DNA of 64,000 nt, from contig NZ_CP097463.1 in NCBI RefSeq assembly GCF_027247405.1, forward strand, positions 2,728,001 through 2,792,000. The letters run 5' to 3'. Shown here in pieces: positions 34,358 through 42,653 of the stretch. The stretch is from Jatrophihabitans cynanchi (GTDB lineage: Bacteria > Actinomycetota > Actinomycetes > Mycobacteriales > Jatrophihabitantaceae). The translations under genes were made by a program, and so were the position numbers. The notes below the pieces were generated by a model that ran no database searches, was not told the DNA's origin, and saw nothing but the letters and a program-made list of their open reading frames with translations. Position 1 is the stretch's first letter. Every line of letters starts with the position of its first letter.

Positions 34358-35302
34358 ATGTTGCGGACGGCGATCCTGGCGGCATCTCGCAGTGCGCGCG
34401 TGCAGCGCCTGGTCACCGCGGCGCCGGTGTCCCGCGGCGTCGTCAACCGGTTCGTCGGCGGTGCGGACACCGACGCGGCCGTCGCGGCCACCCGCGAGCT
34501 GGTGCACGCCGGGCTGACCGTCACCCTCGATCACCTCGGCGAGGACACCACCGACCGCCGGCAGGCCGTAGCCGTCGTCAGCGCCTACCGGCAGCTGCTC
34601 GGCCGGCTCGCCGACGCCGGGCTGACCGCGCGGCTCGGCCCGCTCACCGCGACGGCCGAGGTCAGCGTCAAGCTCAGCGCGATCGGCCAGGCGCTGGGAA
34701 CGGACGGCGACAAGCTCGCGCTCGAGCACGCGCGCGAGATCTGCCAGGCCGCGCGGGCCGCCGGCGCCACGGTCACCCTGGACATGGAGGACCACACGAC
34801 GACGGACTCCACCCTCGGCATCCTGCGCGAGCTGCGGGCCGACTTCCCGGACACCGGCGCCGTGCTGCAGGCCTACCTGCGCCGCACCGAGGGCGACTGC
34901 CGCGACCTCGCCACGGCCGGCAGCCGGGTCCGGCTGTGCAAGGGCGCCTACCGCGAGCCGGCGTCCGTCGCCTACACCAAGCGGCTGGACGTCGACCTGT
35001 CGTACGTCCGCTGCCTGAACGTGCTGATGGCGGGCGAGGGCTACCCGATGCTGGCCACCCACGATCCGCGGCTGATCGAGATCGGCGCCGAGCGTGCCAA
35101 GTTCTACGCGACCGAGGCGTTCGAGTTCCAGATGCTGTACGGCGTCCGGCCGGACGAGCAGCGCCGGCTCGCCGAGAACGGCAACACGGTTCGCGTCTAC
35201 GTCCCCTACGGTGCGCAGTGGTACGGCTACCTCATGCGGCGGCTCGCCGAGCGCCCGGCCAACGTCGAGTTCTTCGCCCGGGCGCTCACCTCGCGGCACT
35301 GA
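34358..35302 (+). CDS. Proline dehydrogenase
   Basis: FAD-dependent oxidation of proline to pyrroline-5-carboxylate. The 314-residue single-domain TIM barrel has the family motifs RLCKGAYREP, LATHDPRLIEIG and FEFQMLYGVRPDEQRR, with RVYVPYGAQWYGYLMRRLAERP carrying the C-terminal substrate-binding arginines (about 283-304, given in part). It is the monofunctional actinobacterial type, not a PutA fusion. The next gene, proC, runs the opposite reaction direction towards proline. Confidence 0.93.
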   Translation: MLRTAILAASRSARVQRLVTAAPVSRGVVNRFVGGADTDAAVAATRELVHAGLTVTLDHLGEDTTDRRQAVAVVSAYRQLLGRLADAGLTARLGPLTATAEVSVKLSAIGQALGTDGDKLALEHAREICQAARAAGATVTLDMEDHTTTDSTLGILRELRADFPDTGAVLQAYLRRTEGDCRDLATAGSRVRLCKGAYREPASVAYTKRLDVDLSYVRCLNVLMAGEGYPMLATHDPRLIEIGAERAKFYATEAFEFQMLYGVRPDEQRRLAENGNTVRVYVPYGAQWYGYLMRRLAERPANVEFFARALTSRH

Positions 35303-35319
35303 CTGGAAGGCAGATCGGC

Positions 35320-36141
35320 ATGGGCGAACTGGCGCTACCGGACGGACTGGCGATACTGGGCGGCGGCAAGATCGGGGAGGCGCTGCTGTCGGGACTGCTG
35401 CGCGGCGAGCGCGGTCCGGCGGACATCGTGGTGTCCGAGAAGCACGCCGAGCGGGCCGCCTACCTGGAGCGGACGCACGGGGTGCGCGCCCTGGACGTGG
35501 CAGGGGCGGCCGGCGCGGCAGCGACCCTGGTGCTGGCCGTCAAGCCGCAGGACATCGACTCGCTGCTCGCCGAGCTGGCCGACGCGATCACCCCGGCCCA
35601 CCTGATCGTCTCGGTGGCCGCGGGCGTGACCACGGCACACATCCAGTCCCGGCTACCCGCGGGCGTTCCGGTGGTGCGCTGCATGCCGAACACCCCGGCG
35701 CTGGTGGACCAGGCGATGACCGCGATCTGTGCCGGTGATCACGCCGGCGAGCAGCACCTGGCGGTGGCCGAGTCGCTGCTGCAGGCGGTCGGCAAGGTGG
35801 TGCGAGTGCCCGAGTCGCAGCTGGACGCGGTGACCGCGCTGTCCGGCTCCGGGCCGGCGTACTTCTTCTACCTGGTCGAGGCGATGATCGACGCCGGCAT
35901 CCTGCTGGGGCTGCCGCGCGCGCTGGCGGCGGAGCTGATCGTGCAGACCGCGATCGGCTCGGCGGTGATGCTGCGCGACTCCGGCGAGCACCCGGTGCAG
36001 CTGCGCGAGGCGGTCACCAGCCCCGGCGGCACCACCATCGCCGCGATCCGGGAACTGGAGGTGCACGGGGTGCGGGCCGCCCTGCTCGCCGCGATCGAGG
36101 CCGCCTGCCTGCGCAGCCGCGAACTCGGTGCCGCCGAGTAG
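35320..36141 (+). CDS. proC: Pyrroline-5-carboxylate reductase
   Basis: Last step of proline synthesis, NAD(P)H-dependent. The 273-residue product begins with the Rossmann motif ILGGGKIGEALLSGLL, then LAVKPQD, RCMPNTPALV, TALSGSGPAYFFYLVEA and VTSPGGTT, the P5CR signature. ATG at 35320 has GGAAGG upstream; the gene begins 17 bases after the proline dehydrogenase stop. The position matches Rv0500. Confidence 0.96.
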   Translation: MGELALPDGLAILGGGKIGEALLSGLLRGERGPADIVVSEKHAERAAYLERTHGVRALDVAGAAGAAATLVLAVKPQDIDSLLAELADAITPAHLIVSVAAGVTTAHIQSRLPAGVPVVRCMPNTPALVDQAMTAICAGDHAGEQHLAVAESLLQAVGKVVRVPESQLDAVTALSGSGPAYFFYLVEAMIDAGILLGLPRALAAELIVQTAIGSAVMLRDSGEHPVQLREAVTSPGGTTIAAIRELEVHGVRAALLAAIEAACLRSRELGAAE

Positions 36142-36322
36142 CCCGCACATCGGGGCATAACGGGGTGAACGGTGCGGCGCCACGTCATGATCAGCAGGAC
36201 CGGTGGGGGGCAGGGGTCGCTTCTGCCCCACCCGTACCGCTAGTCTCAGGCCAGCACGTGCGTGTCCCGTTCGTCGGTGGGGAAGCCGACGCACTGACAC
36301 GTGCCGAAGGTGTCGGTGAGAC

Positions 36323-36577
36323 ATGAGCACGTCCGGAAAGCGCAAGAGCGGCGATTCGCCGGAGCCGGCCGCGGTACACCCGGCCGACCCCGCCCTCGCC
36401 GAGGTCAGGTTCCTGACCGTCGCCGAGGTGGCGTCGGTGATGCGCGTGTCCAAAATGACCGTGTACCGCATGGTGCACAGCGGCGATCTGCCCGCCGTGC
36501 GCGTCGGCCGCTCGTTCCGCGTCCCGGAGAAGGCAGTCCACGAATACCTGCGTGCCGCGTTCATCGAAGCCGGATAA
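36323..36577 (+). CDS. Excisionase-type helix-turn-helix DNA-binding protein
   Basis: An 84-residue protein with a MerR/excisionase-like winged helix: LTVAEVASVMRVSKMTVYRM, HSGDLPAVRVGRSFRVPEKAV. The same gene lies between proC and the bS22 gene in mycobacteria (Rv0500A), and a relative near bldN occurs in streptomycetes. Likely a chromosomal transcription factor, not a phage excisionase, given the conserved location. Confidence 0.88.
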   Translation: MSTSGKRKSGDSPEPAAVHPADPALAEVRFLTVAEVASVMRVSKMTVYRMVHSGDLPAVRVGRSFRVPEKAVHEYLRAAFIEAG

Positions 36578-36700
36578 TCGCCCCTTCGCCGATCGGCGTG
36601 CGGGGAACCCCCGCGCGTTGGGTACAGTGTGAGTTCGGTCCGGAAGTCCGTCCGGGCGTTACCTAGCTAGCCCGCCCGGGCTGTTGACGAGGGTTTTCTT

Positions 36701-36799
36701 ATGGGTTCAGTCATCAAGAAGCGGCGCAAGCGGATGGCCAAGAAGAAGCACCGCAAGCTGCTGAAGAAGACTCGCGTCCAGCGCCGCAACAAGAAGTAG
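36701..36799 (+). CDS. Small ribosomal protein bS22 (AURKAIP1/COX24 domain)
   Basis: A 32-residue, strongly basic protein beginning [20 protein letters not shown], with [11 protein letters not shown] at the end. This is the actinobacterial bS22 (Rv0500B type) that binds the 30S subunit near the decoding region. ATG at 36701 follows GAGG. TACAGT near 36616-36621 may be its -10. The HAD gene converges 3 bases downstream. Confidence 0.92.
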   Translation: MGSVIKKRRKRMAKKKHRKLLKKTRVQRRNKK

Positions 36800-36802
36800 C
36801 GC

Positions 36803-37741
36803 TCAGCGCCGGGCGGCCACCGCCCGGACGACGCCCGGACCCAGCTGCACCCACCGGGCACTGGACGACGCCCGTCCGGTGCCCGCTGCGGCGCGCCCGG
36901 GCGCTGCCGGACGGGCGCCCCACCGCCCGCTGCGCCGCAGCGCGCCGGCCGCGACCACCCCGCCGCCGAGCGCGCCCAGCCCGAGCGCTGCCGGGATGCC
37001 GACCCGTGCCGCCCTGCGGCCCGAGCGGAAGTCGCGGATCTGCCAGCCGCGCGCCTTGGCCTCGGCCCGCAGCGCCGAGTCCGGGTTCACCGCCACCGGG
37101 TGCCCGACCAGCGAGAGCATCGGGACGTCGTTGATCGAGTCCGAGTAGGCGCTGCACTGCGTCAGGTCCAGGCCCTCGCGGGCAGCCAGGTCGCGCACCG
37201 CCTGCGCCTTGGCCTCGCCGTGCAGCACGTCGCCGACCAACCGCCCGGTGTAGGCGCCGTCGAGGGTCTGCGAGACGGTCCCGAGCGCGCCGGTCAGACC
37301 CAGCCGGGTCGCGATGATCCGGGCCAGCTCGACCGGGGTGGCGGTCACCAGCCAGACCCGCTCGCCCGCGGCCAGGTGCTGCCGGGCGAGTGCGTGCGTG
37401 CCGGACCAGATCCGTCCGGCCATCTCCTCGTCGTAGATCTCCTCGCCCAGGGCGACGATCTCGCTGACCTGCTTGCCCGCGACGAACGCCAGCGCCGAAT
37501 CGCGGGTGGAGTGCATGTCCCCGGCGTTCTCGCCGGTGAGCCGCAACCGCGCCTGACGCACGGCGAACCGCGCCAGGTCCCGGCCGGTGAAGAACTTGCG
37601 GCTCGCCAGCCCGCGCGCGAAGTGGTACATCGACGCGCCGATCAGCATCGTGTTGTCGACGTCGAAGAACGCCGCCCGGTGCGGTTCCGGCCCCACGGCG
37701 AGCGGCTCGGCCGGGCCATCGGCTGCTCCCGCGGACGTCAC
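36803..37741 (-). CDS. HAD-IB family phosphatase, SerB-like
   Basis: A 312-residue HAD phosphatase with DVDNT (nucleophile and acid Asp), VTATP as motif II, a conserved Lys region and [11 protein letters not shown] as motif III/IV. Annotated in relatives as SerB1 (Rv0505c); substrate may be phosphoserine or another monophosphate ester. The last ~70 residues are a low-complexity Ala/Gly/Arg tail with a possible membrane-adjacent helix ([20 protein letters not shown]). Confidence 0.88.
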   Translation of the reverse strand: MTSAGAADGPAEPLAVGPEPHRAAFFDVDNTMLIGASMYHFARGLASRKFFTGRDLARFAVRQARLRLTGENAGDMHSTRDSALAFVAGKQVSEIVALGEEIYDEEMAGRIWSGTHALARQHLAAGERVWLVTATPVELARIIATRLGLTGALGTVSQTLDGAYTGRLVGDVLHGEAKAQAVRDLAAREGLDLTQCSAYSDSINDVPMLSLVGHPVAVNPDSALRAEAKARGWQIRDFRSGRRAARVGIPAALGLGALGGGVVAAGALRRSGRWGARPAAPGRAAAGTGRASSSARWVQLGPGVVRAVAARR

Positions 37742-37786
37742 CGAGCCAGCGTAACCAAGGTGGGCTGACCGCCAGGTGGCGCGCTG

Positions 37787-39043
37787 CTAGATGCCGATGT
37801 GGATGCCGCAGGTGCCCACGCCGATGCCGATCGGGCCGAGCGAGATGGAGGCGCCACAGCTGTCGGTGGTGACCGACGGGGTGGGCAACGGCAGGCTCGG
37901 TAGCGGCAGGCCGGGCAGCGGCAGGCTCGGCGTCGGCAACGGCACCGGCCCGCCGGTGGAGCCGCTCGACCCCGGCGGGCTGCTACCCGGGGCAGCGGAC
38001 GTGCCGCCACCGGGCGTGATCCCGGTCCCCCCCGGCGCGGCCGGGCTGTGGCTCTGGTCCGGCCGCGGGCTGCTGGTCGAGCCGGTACTGCCCGGCGTGG
38101 CGCCCGAGCTGTGGCCGGGCCTGCCCGGCTGGGCCGGCCCGGCGCACGCGGTGCACGGCAGCGGGCCGAGGTCGTCGCTGTGCGCGTTGTCCAGGCAACC
38201 GCACCCGATCACGGCCTGCAGTTGCCTGGCCCGCGCGTACGCCGAGGCGATTAGGGTGGCCGAGGACGCCGCGGCATCGTGCAGCGAGCCCGCCGGGATT
38301 CGCGCCACGATCGCGTCCAGCCGGCCCTGCTGCGCCGGCGCCCAGCCGGTCATCACCTGCAGCGGCGCCGCCGAACGGGCGCTGACGGCCTGGCTGCCGA
38401 GCAGTTGCGCGGCCTGCCGGACGTCGTCGTCGGCCGAACCCAGCGTGCTGCGGACGAGCGAGGCGGTGCGCTCGGTGATGGCGCCGTCGGCCTGCGGCCC
38501 GGTGCCGGATGCGGATGCGTTGCCCAGCAACGAGCTGACCTCATCGGCGCGCGTCTTGGCGAAGGAGAGCAGGTCCTTCGCGCGCGAGACCTTGCCGCTG
38601 GTGAGGGACAGCTGGGCGTTCTCGCCGGCGCGTTTGAGGCCGTACAGGGCGTCGCCGGGCAGCGCGCTGCGGCTGAGCCAGACCGCCCCGGTGAGGGCGA
38701 TCGTCAGCACCGTCAGGGCGGCCACGGCGAACCGCACCTTGCGGGCGAGGTGCAGCTGCGGGACGCGCCGGGCCGCCGCGCGGGCACGGGACAGGCGCCC
38801 CGCCGGGGCAGCGGCCCCGGGCTTGCGCTGCGGCTGCTCGGTGGACCCCTCGGCGACCAGCCGCGGCGTGACCGCGACCAGCTGCTCGCGCAGCTCGGCC
38901 CGGAACTCGGCGCGCGGTGCGGGGCCGGGCTCGAGGCTGCTCAGCGCGGCGACGAGCTCGCGGATCTGCGGGTCCTTCGAGCGCGCCGGATCTTCGAACC
39001 TGCGCAGCGCGGCCCCCAGCAGCGGGACACGATGCTCAGCCAT
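37787..39043 (-). CDS. DUF5667 membrane protein, candidate anti-sigma factor (RsbN-like)
   Basis: A 418-residue protein with a cytoplasmic N-terminus (about 1-100), one membrane helix (VRFAVAALTVLTIALTGAVWL, in part, near 103-122), then the DUF5667 helical domain (SALPGDALYGLKRAGENAQL...) and a Pro/Ser/Gly-rich C-terminus. ATG 39043 follows GGGGGAA; the frame is open to 39067. In Streptomyces, RsbN next to bldN is a DUF5667 anti-sigma factor for BldN; the same order here (sigma gene immediately upstream, 93 bases) supports that role. Confidence 0.75.
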   Translation of the reverse strand: MAEHRVPLLGAALRRFEDPARSKDPQIRELVAALSSLEPGPAPRAEFRAELREQLVAVTPRLVAEGSTEQPQRKPGAAAPAGRLSRARAAARRVPQLHLARKVRFAVAALTVLTIALTGAVWLSRSALPGDALYGLKRAGENAQLSLTSGKVSRAKDLLSFAKTRADEVSSLLGNASASGTGPQADGAITERTASLVRSTLGSADDDVRQAAQLLGSQAVSARSAAPLQVMTGWAPAQQGRLDAIVARIPAGSLHDAAASSATLIASAYARARQLQAVIGCGCLDNAHSDDLGPLPCTACAGPAQPGRPGHSSGATPGSTGSTSSPRPDQSHSPAAPGGTGITPGGGTSAAPGSSPPGSSGSTGGPVPLPTPSLPLPGLPLPSLPLPTPSVTTDSCGASISLGPIGIGVGTCGIHIGI

Positions 39044-39136
39044 GACCTGGTTCCCCCACTGCGGCACTGCAGACGGTGGGCGCGGCGATGCACGCGCTCG
39101 AATGGTTCAACGAGCGAGCAAATGCCGCGTTACGCG

Positions 39137-39928
39137 TCATCGCAGCTCACCGCCGACCAGTTCGGCCAGCTTGCGCACGGCGCGGTGCTGCAGGGCCTTG
39201 ATCGCTCCGTCGTTCTTGCCCATGACCGCCGCGGTCTCGCTGACCGAGAAGCCCTGGATGAAGCGGAGCAGCACGCACTCGCGCTGCTCGTCGCCGAGCT
39301 GGCGCACCGCCGCCATCAGCCGTTCGTTGGTCAGCGCCTCGAGCACCGCCGCCTCGGGGCTCGGCGCGCGGTCGTCGCCTTCGAAGGTGTCGGCGGTGGT
39401 GATCTCCAGCCGGTGCCGCGCGGACTTCATGTGGTCGAACACGATGTTGCGGGCAATGGTGACGAACCAGGCGCCGATGTCGCGCCCCTGATAGGTGATG
39501 GTGCCGATGCGGCGCAGGGCGCGCAGGAACGTCTCGCTGGTGAAGTCCTCGGCCAGGGCGCGGTCGTTCACCCGGAAGTAGATGAAGCGGTACACCGAGT
39601 CGACGTAGCGGTCGTACAGCTGCCCGAAGGCGTCGCCGTCGCCCTGCTGGGCCCGGCTGACCAGTTGCCAGACCTCGCTGTGCTGCTCCTCGACCGGCTC
39701 GGGCGTCGCCTGCCAGCCGCGGGCCCGCAGGCCGCCCCGCGGCGCGGGGCGGTGCTGGCCGGTGGTGACGTCGACGGCCATGGCGAGATCGAGCGGGACC
39801 GGTCCGTCCACGGCCAGGGCCGGGCGCAGCCGCAACTCGACAGCAGCGGCGGCGACCAGTTCGGCGAGCGCTCGCCAGCCCCGCGCGGGGTCGTTCGACC
39901 CGCGCTCGAACCGTGCTGCACCCGGCAT
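39137..39928 (-). CDS. bldN: ECF sigma factor, BldN-like, with N-terminal pro-extension
   Basis: A 263-residue sigma factor. Sigma region 2 begins near residue 85 (LVSRAQQGDGDAFGQLYDRYVDSVYRFIYFRV, in part; DFTSETFLRALRRI; GAWFVTIARNIVFDH) and region 4 lies near 195-255 (ECVLLRFIQGFSVSETAAVMGKNDGAIK, in part). These blocks are very close to Streptomyces BldN. As in BldN, about 80 residues precede region 2; there the extension is removed by proteolysis. ATG at 39928 follows AAAGGG. The gene precedes the candidate anti-sigma gene. Confidence 0.88.
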   Translation of the reverse strand: MPGAARFERGSNDPARGWRALAELVAAAAVELRLRPALAVDGPVPLDLAMAVDVTTGQHRPAPRGGLRARGWQATPEPVEEQHSEVWQLVSRAQQGDGDAFGQLYDRYVDSVYRFIYFRVNDRALAEDFTSETFLRALRRIGTITYQGRDIGAWFVTIARNIVFDHMKSARHRLEITTADTFEGDDRAPSPEAAVLEALTNERLMAAVRQLGDEQRECVLLRFIQGFSVSETAAVMGKNDGAIKALQHRAVRKLAELVGGELR

Positions 39929-40081
39929 GCGTAGCACCCTTTCCACGGCGGGCGAAGATGGGGGAACTCCGCCGTGTGTGAAAACAGGCGCCAACGGTAC
40001 CGTTGAATCGCGGTTCTGGGTACCTTTCGGACGCGACAGTCCCTGCCCGGGCCGGCCGGCGGCGTCGGGAGAGGGGGAGCG

Positions 40082-41575
40082 GTGAACGGCTCGCGTGCCT
40101 GCGGACCCTCGGACCTGGTGCGTCACCGGGCGTCCGAACGGCCCGGCGCCACCGCCCTGGTCGACGCCACCACCAGGCTGAGCTGGGCCGAGCTGGACGC
40201 GCAGGTGAACCGGGCGGCGGCGGCGCTGCGCGCGGCGGGGCCGGCTCCCGGAGACCGGGTCGCGCTGAGCCTGGGCACCGGCACCGACTTCGCGGTGCTG
40301 TACCTCGGTGCGCTTCGAGCCGGTCTGATCGCGGTTCCGCTGAACCCGGCCTACACCGGCCCCGAACTCGCGCACGTCACCGCCGATTGCGGCGCGGCCC
40401 TGCACCTGGACGCGACCGCCGGGCGCGCGCTGCTCGCGGCCGCGCCGGCAGCCGAGGACCCGCGCGCCGACCGCACCGGCGAGAGCGCGGCCGTCCTGCT
40501 CTACACGAGCGGCACCGACGGCCGCACCCGCGGCGCGATCCTGTCGGTGCGGGCGCTGATGGCGAACCTGGACCAGCTGGCCGGTATCGAGCCCGCGCTA
40601 CTCACCGGCACCGACGTGCTCTACGTGCCGCTGCCGCTCAGCCATGTCTTCGGCCTCAACGCCGGGCTGGGCATGGCGTTGCGGGTGGGCGCGACCGCCG
40701 TCCTCGCCGACCGGTTCGACCCCGCCGCCAGCCTGGACGCGATCCGCGCCGAGCGGGCCACCGCGGTGATCGGCGTGCCGGGGCAGTACGCCGCCTGGCT
40801 GGGCCGGCCCGGTGTCGCCGCGGCGTTCTCCGGCGTGCGGATCGCGATCTCCGGCTCGGCCACCCTCACCCCCGCCGTCGTCGAGGGCTACGCCGCGCTC
40901 GGAGTGCCGCTGCGCAACGGGTACGGCCTGACCGAGGCCGCGCCGGTGCTGGCTATCACCGGCCCCGGGGAGCTGCCGTCGGCGGGCTCGGTGGGCCGGC
41001 CGATCCCCGGCGTCGAGGTCGAACTGCGCGACGCCGACGGCAGCGTGAGCGAGCCGGGCGACCCGGGCCGGGTGTTCGTGCGCGGCCCCAACCTGTTCTC
41101 CGGCTACTGGACCGGCGGGGCCGACGCGGCCGATGGCGCCGCCGGGTCCGGGGGACCGGACGCCGACGGCTGGTTCGGCACCGGCGACCTGGCGGTACTG
41201 GACGACTCCGGCGCGCTGCGACTGGTGGGACGCTCGGCCGAACTGGTCGTGGTCAACGGCTTCAACGTGTACCCGGCCGAGGTGGAGTCCGTTCTCGCCG
41301 CCGAGCCGGGCGTGGCCGAGGTCGCCGTGATCGGCGTCCCGGACGAGCGGGCCGGCGAGGCCGTGCAGGCGTACGTGGTGCCGGTGGCCGGGGCGGCGCT
41401 GCATCCGGACGACCTGCTGGCGGCCGCGTCCCGCTCGCTGGCCCGGTTCAAGCTGCCCGCGAACATCACCGTGGTCGACGCGCTCCCGCACACCGTGACC
41501 GGCAAGATCACCAAGTGGATGCTCGCTGCGAGGGTCGCCGGGAGCACCGAAGGGGAGCGCGATGGCGACGGCTGA
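40082..41575 (+). CDS. AMP-forming acyl-CoA synthetase / ligase-like protein
   Basis: A 497-residue adenylate-forming enzyme with P-loop-like LLYTSGTDGRTRGA, GYGLTEAAPV, the GDLAVLDDSGALRLVGRSAE Asp/Arg region and a C-terminal domain with TGKITKWML holding the catalytic Lys. Activates a carboxylic acid as acyl-AMP and probably forms a CoA thioester; substrate unknown. GTG at 40082 after GGGGAGC. Its end overlaps the glutaredoxin-like gene by 14 bases, so the two are co-transcribed. Confidence 0.88.
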   Translation: MNGSRACGPSDLVRHRASERPGATALVDATTRLSWAELDAQVNRAAAALRAAGPAPGDRVALSLGTGTDFAVLYLGALRAGLIAVPLNPAYTGPELAHVTADCGAALHLDATAGRALLAAAPAAEDPRADRTGESAAVLLYTSGTDGRTRGAILSVRALMANLDQLAGIEPALLTGTDVLYVPLPLSHVFGLNAGLGMALRVGATAVLADRFDPAASLDAIRAERATAVIGVPGQYAAWLGRPGVAAAFSGVRIAISGSATLTPAVVEGYAALGVPLRNGYGLTEAAPVLAITGPGELPSAGSVGRPIPGVEVELRDADGSVSEPGDPGRVFVRGPNLFSGYWTGGADAADGAAGSGGPDADGWFGTGDLAVLDDSGALRLVGRSAELVVVNGFNVYPAEVESVLAAEPGVAEVAVIGVPDERAGEAVQAYVVPVAGAALHPDDLLAAASRSLARFKLPANITVVDALPHTVTGKITKWMLAARVAGSTEGERDGDG

Positions 41576-41810
41576 GCACGAGGTCACGCTGATCACCCGG
41601 ACCGGCTGCCACCTGTGCCAGGACGCCGAGGCCACCTTGCGCCGGCTGGCCGGCGAACTCGGCTTCGGCTACCGCGAGCTGGACGTGGACGCCGACCCGG
41701 CGCGGCGCGCGGAGTACTCCGACCGGGTGCCGGTGATCCTCGTCGACGGCAAGGAGCACGGCTACTGGCGGGTCGAAGAGCCACGCTTGCGGGCGGCGCT
41801 GGCCCGCTGA
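41562..41810 (+). CDS. Glutaredoxin-like (DUF836-type) protein
   Basis: An 82-residue thioredoxin-fold protein with CHLC (Cys16, Cys19) at the start of helix 1 and the cis-Pro in DRVPVILVDG. GGGGAG precedes the ATG at 41562. It lies immediately upstream of the rex-hem operon, the same location as in mycobacteria (Rv0508) and Streptomyces. Redox partner unknown. Confidence 0.9.
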   Translation: MATAEHEVTLITRTGCHLCQDAEATLRRLAGELGFGYRELDVDADPARRAEYSDRVPVILVDGKEHGYWRVEEPRLRAALAR

Positions 41811-41858
41811 GCGGCCCCGCAGGCGGCCCGCAGGGCCTATAACACAGCCGTCCTCGAT

Positions 41859-41876
41859 TTGGGAAAAGATTCACGA
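41859..41876. promoter_or_regulatory. Rex operator (ROP) upstream of rex
   Basis: TTGGGAAAAGATTCACGA matches the Rex consensus TTGTGAAN4TTCACAA at 12 of 14 defined positions. It lies about 94-111 bases before the rex start. Rex represses its own rex-hemACD operon in Streptomyces at high NAD+/NADH, so autoregulation is expected. Confidence 0.65.
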
Positions 41877-41969
41877 GCGGCGTAGCTTCGACGCTGTCCT
41901 TCCAGCTTCTACCACACCGCTCCGGACGCCTGTGCGGCACCTGTCCGGCGCGGCGCACGCGGGGTGTTG

Positions 41970-42653
41970 ATGACGGTCGAGCGCAGCGTCGCGGCTGATT
42001 CGCGCACGGTGCCCGAGGCAACGGTGGCCCGGCTGGCCACCTACCTTCGCGTTCTCGGCGCGCTCAGCGACCGGTCGATCACCACCGTCTCGTCCGAGGA
42101 GCTGGCCGCCGCGGCCGGGGTCAATTCGGCCAAACTGCGCAAGGACCTTTCCTACCTCGGCTCGTACGGCATCCGCGGCGTCGGCTACGACGTGCGCACC
42201 CTCACCGACGAGATCGCCCGCATCCTCGGCGTCACCGTGCGGCGTGCGGTCGCGCTGATCGGCGTCGGCAACCTGGGGCAGGCGCTGGCCGGCTACGACG
42301 GGTTCGCCTCGCGCGGCTTCCGCATCGCCGCGCTGCTGGACGCCTCGCCCACCCTGATCGGCTCCACGGTCCGTGAACTGGTGGTCCGCGACATCGCCGA
42401 GCTGGAGCAGGTGGTCACCGAGCAGGAGATCGCGATCGCCGTGCTGGCGGTGCCGGCGTCGGCCGCGCAGGACGTCTGCGATCGGGTGGTCGCTGCGGGA
42501 GTCACCAGCATCCTGAACTTCGCACCCGTGGTGTTGGCGGTGCCGGCGCACGTCGACCTGCGCAAGGTCGACCTGGCCGCTGAGCTGCAGATCCTCTCCT
42601 TCCACGAGAACCGCAAGTCCGCCGCGGCCCTCATCGCAGGTGGTATGGCGTGA
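41970..42653 (+). CDS. rex: Redox-sensing transcriptional repressor Rex
   Basis: A 227-residue NADH sensor. N-terminal winged helix (VARLATYLRVL, SSEELAAAAGVNSAKLRKDLSYLG, part) followed by a Rossmann domain with LIGVGNLGQALAGYDGF and NFAPVVLAVP, and a C-terminal dimerisation helix. It leaves DNA when NADH is bound. ATG at 41970 is preferred; GTG at 41964 is possible. Overlaps hemA as GTGA. A Rex operator lies upstream. Confidence 0.95.
   Translation: MTVERSVAADSRTVPEATVARLATYLRVLGALSDRSITTVSSEELAAAAGVNSAKLRKDLSYLGSYGIRGVGYDVRTLTDEIARILGVTVRRAVALIGVGNLGQALAGYDGFASRGFRIAALLDASPTLIGSTVRELVVRDIAELEQVVTEQEIAIAVLAVPASAAQDVCDRVVAAGVTSILNFAPVVLAVPAHVDLRKVDLAAELQILSFHENRKSAAALIAGGMA

Noticed and set aside
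36323-36577. Excisionase-like gene as evidence of a prophage or integrative element
   Set aside because: It occupies a conserved chromosomal position between proC and bS22 and no integrase is nearby.
36669-36682. AGCCCGCCCGGGCT hairpin before the bS22 gene as a riboregulator
   Set aside because: A short GC-rich palindrome with no supporting second structure; common by chance at this GC content.
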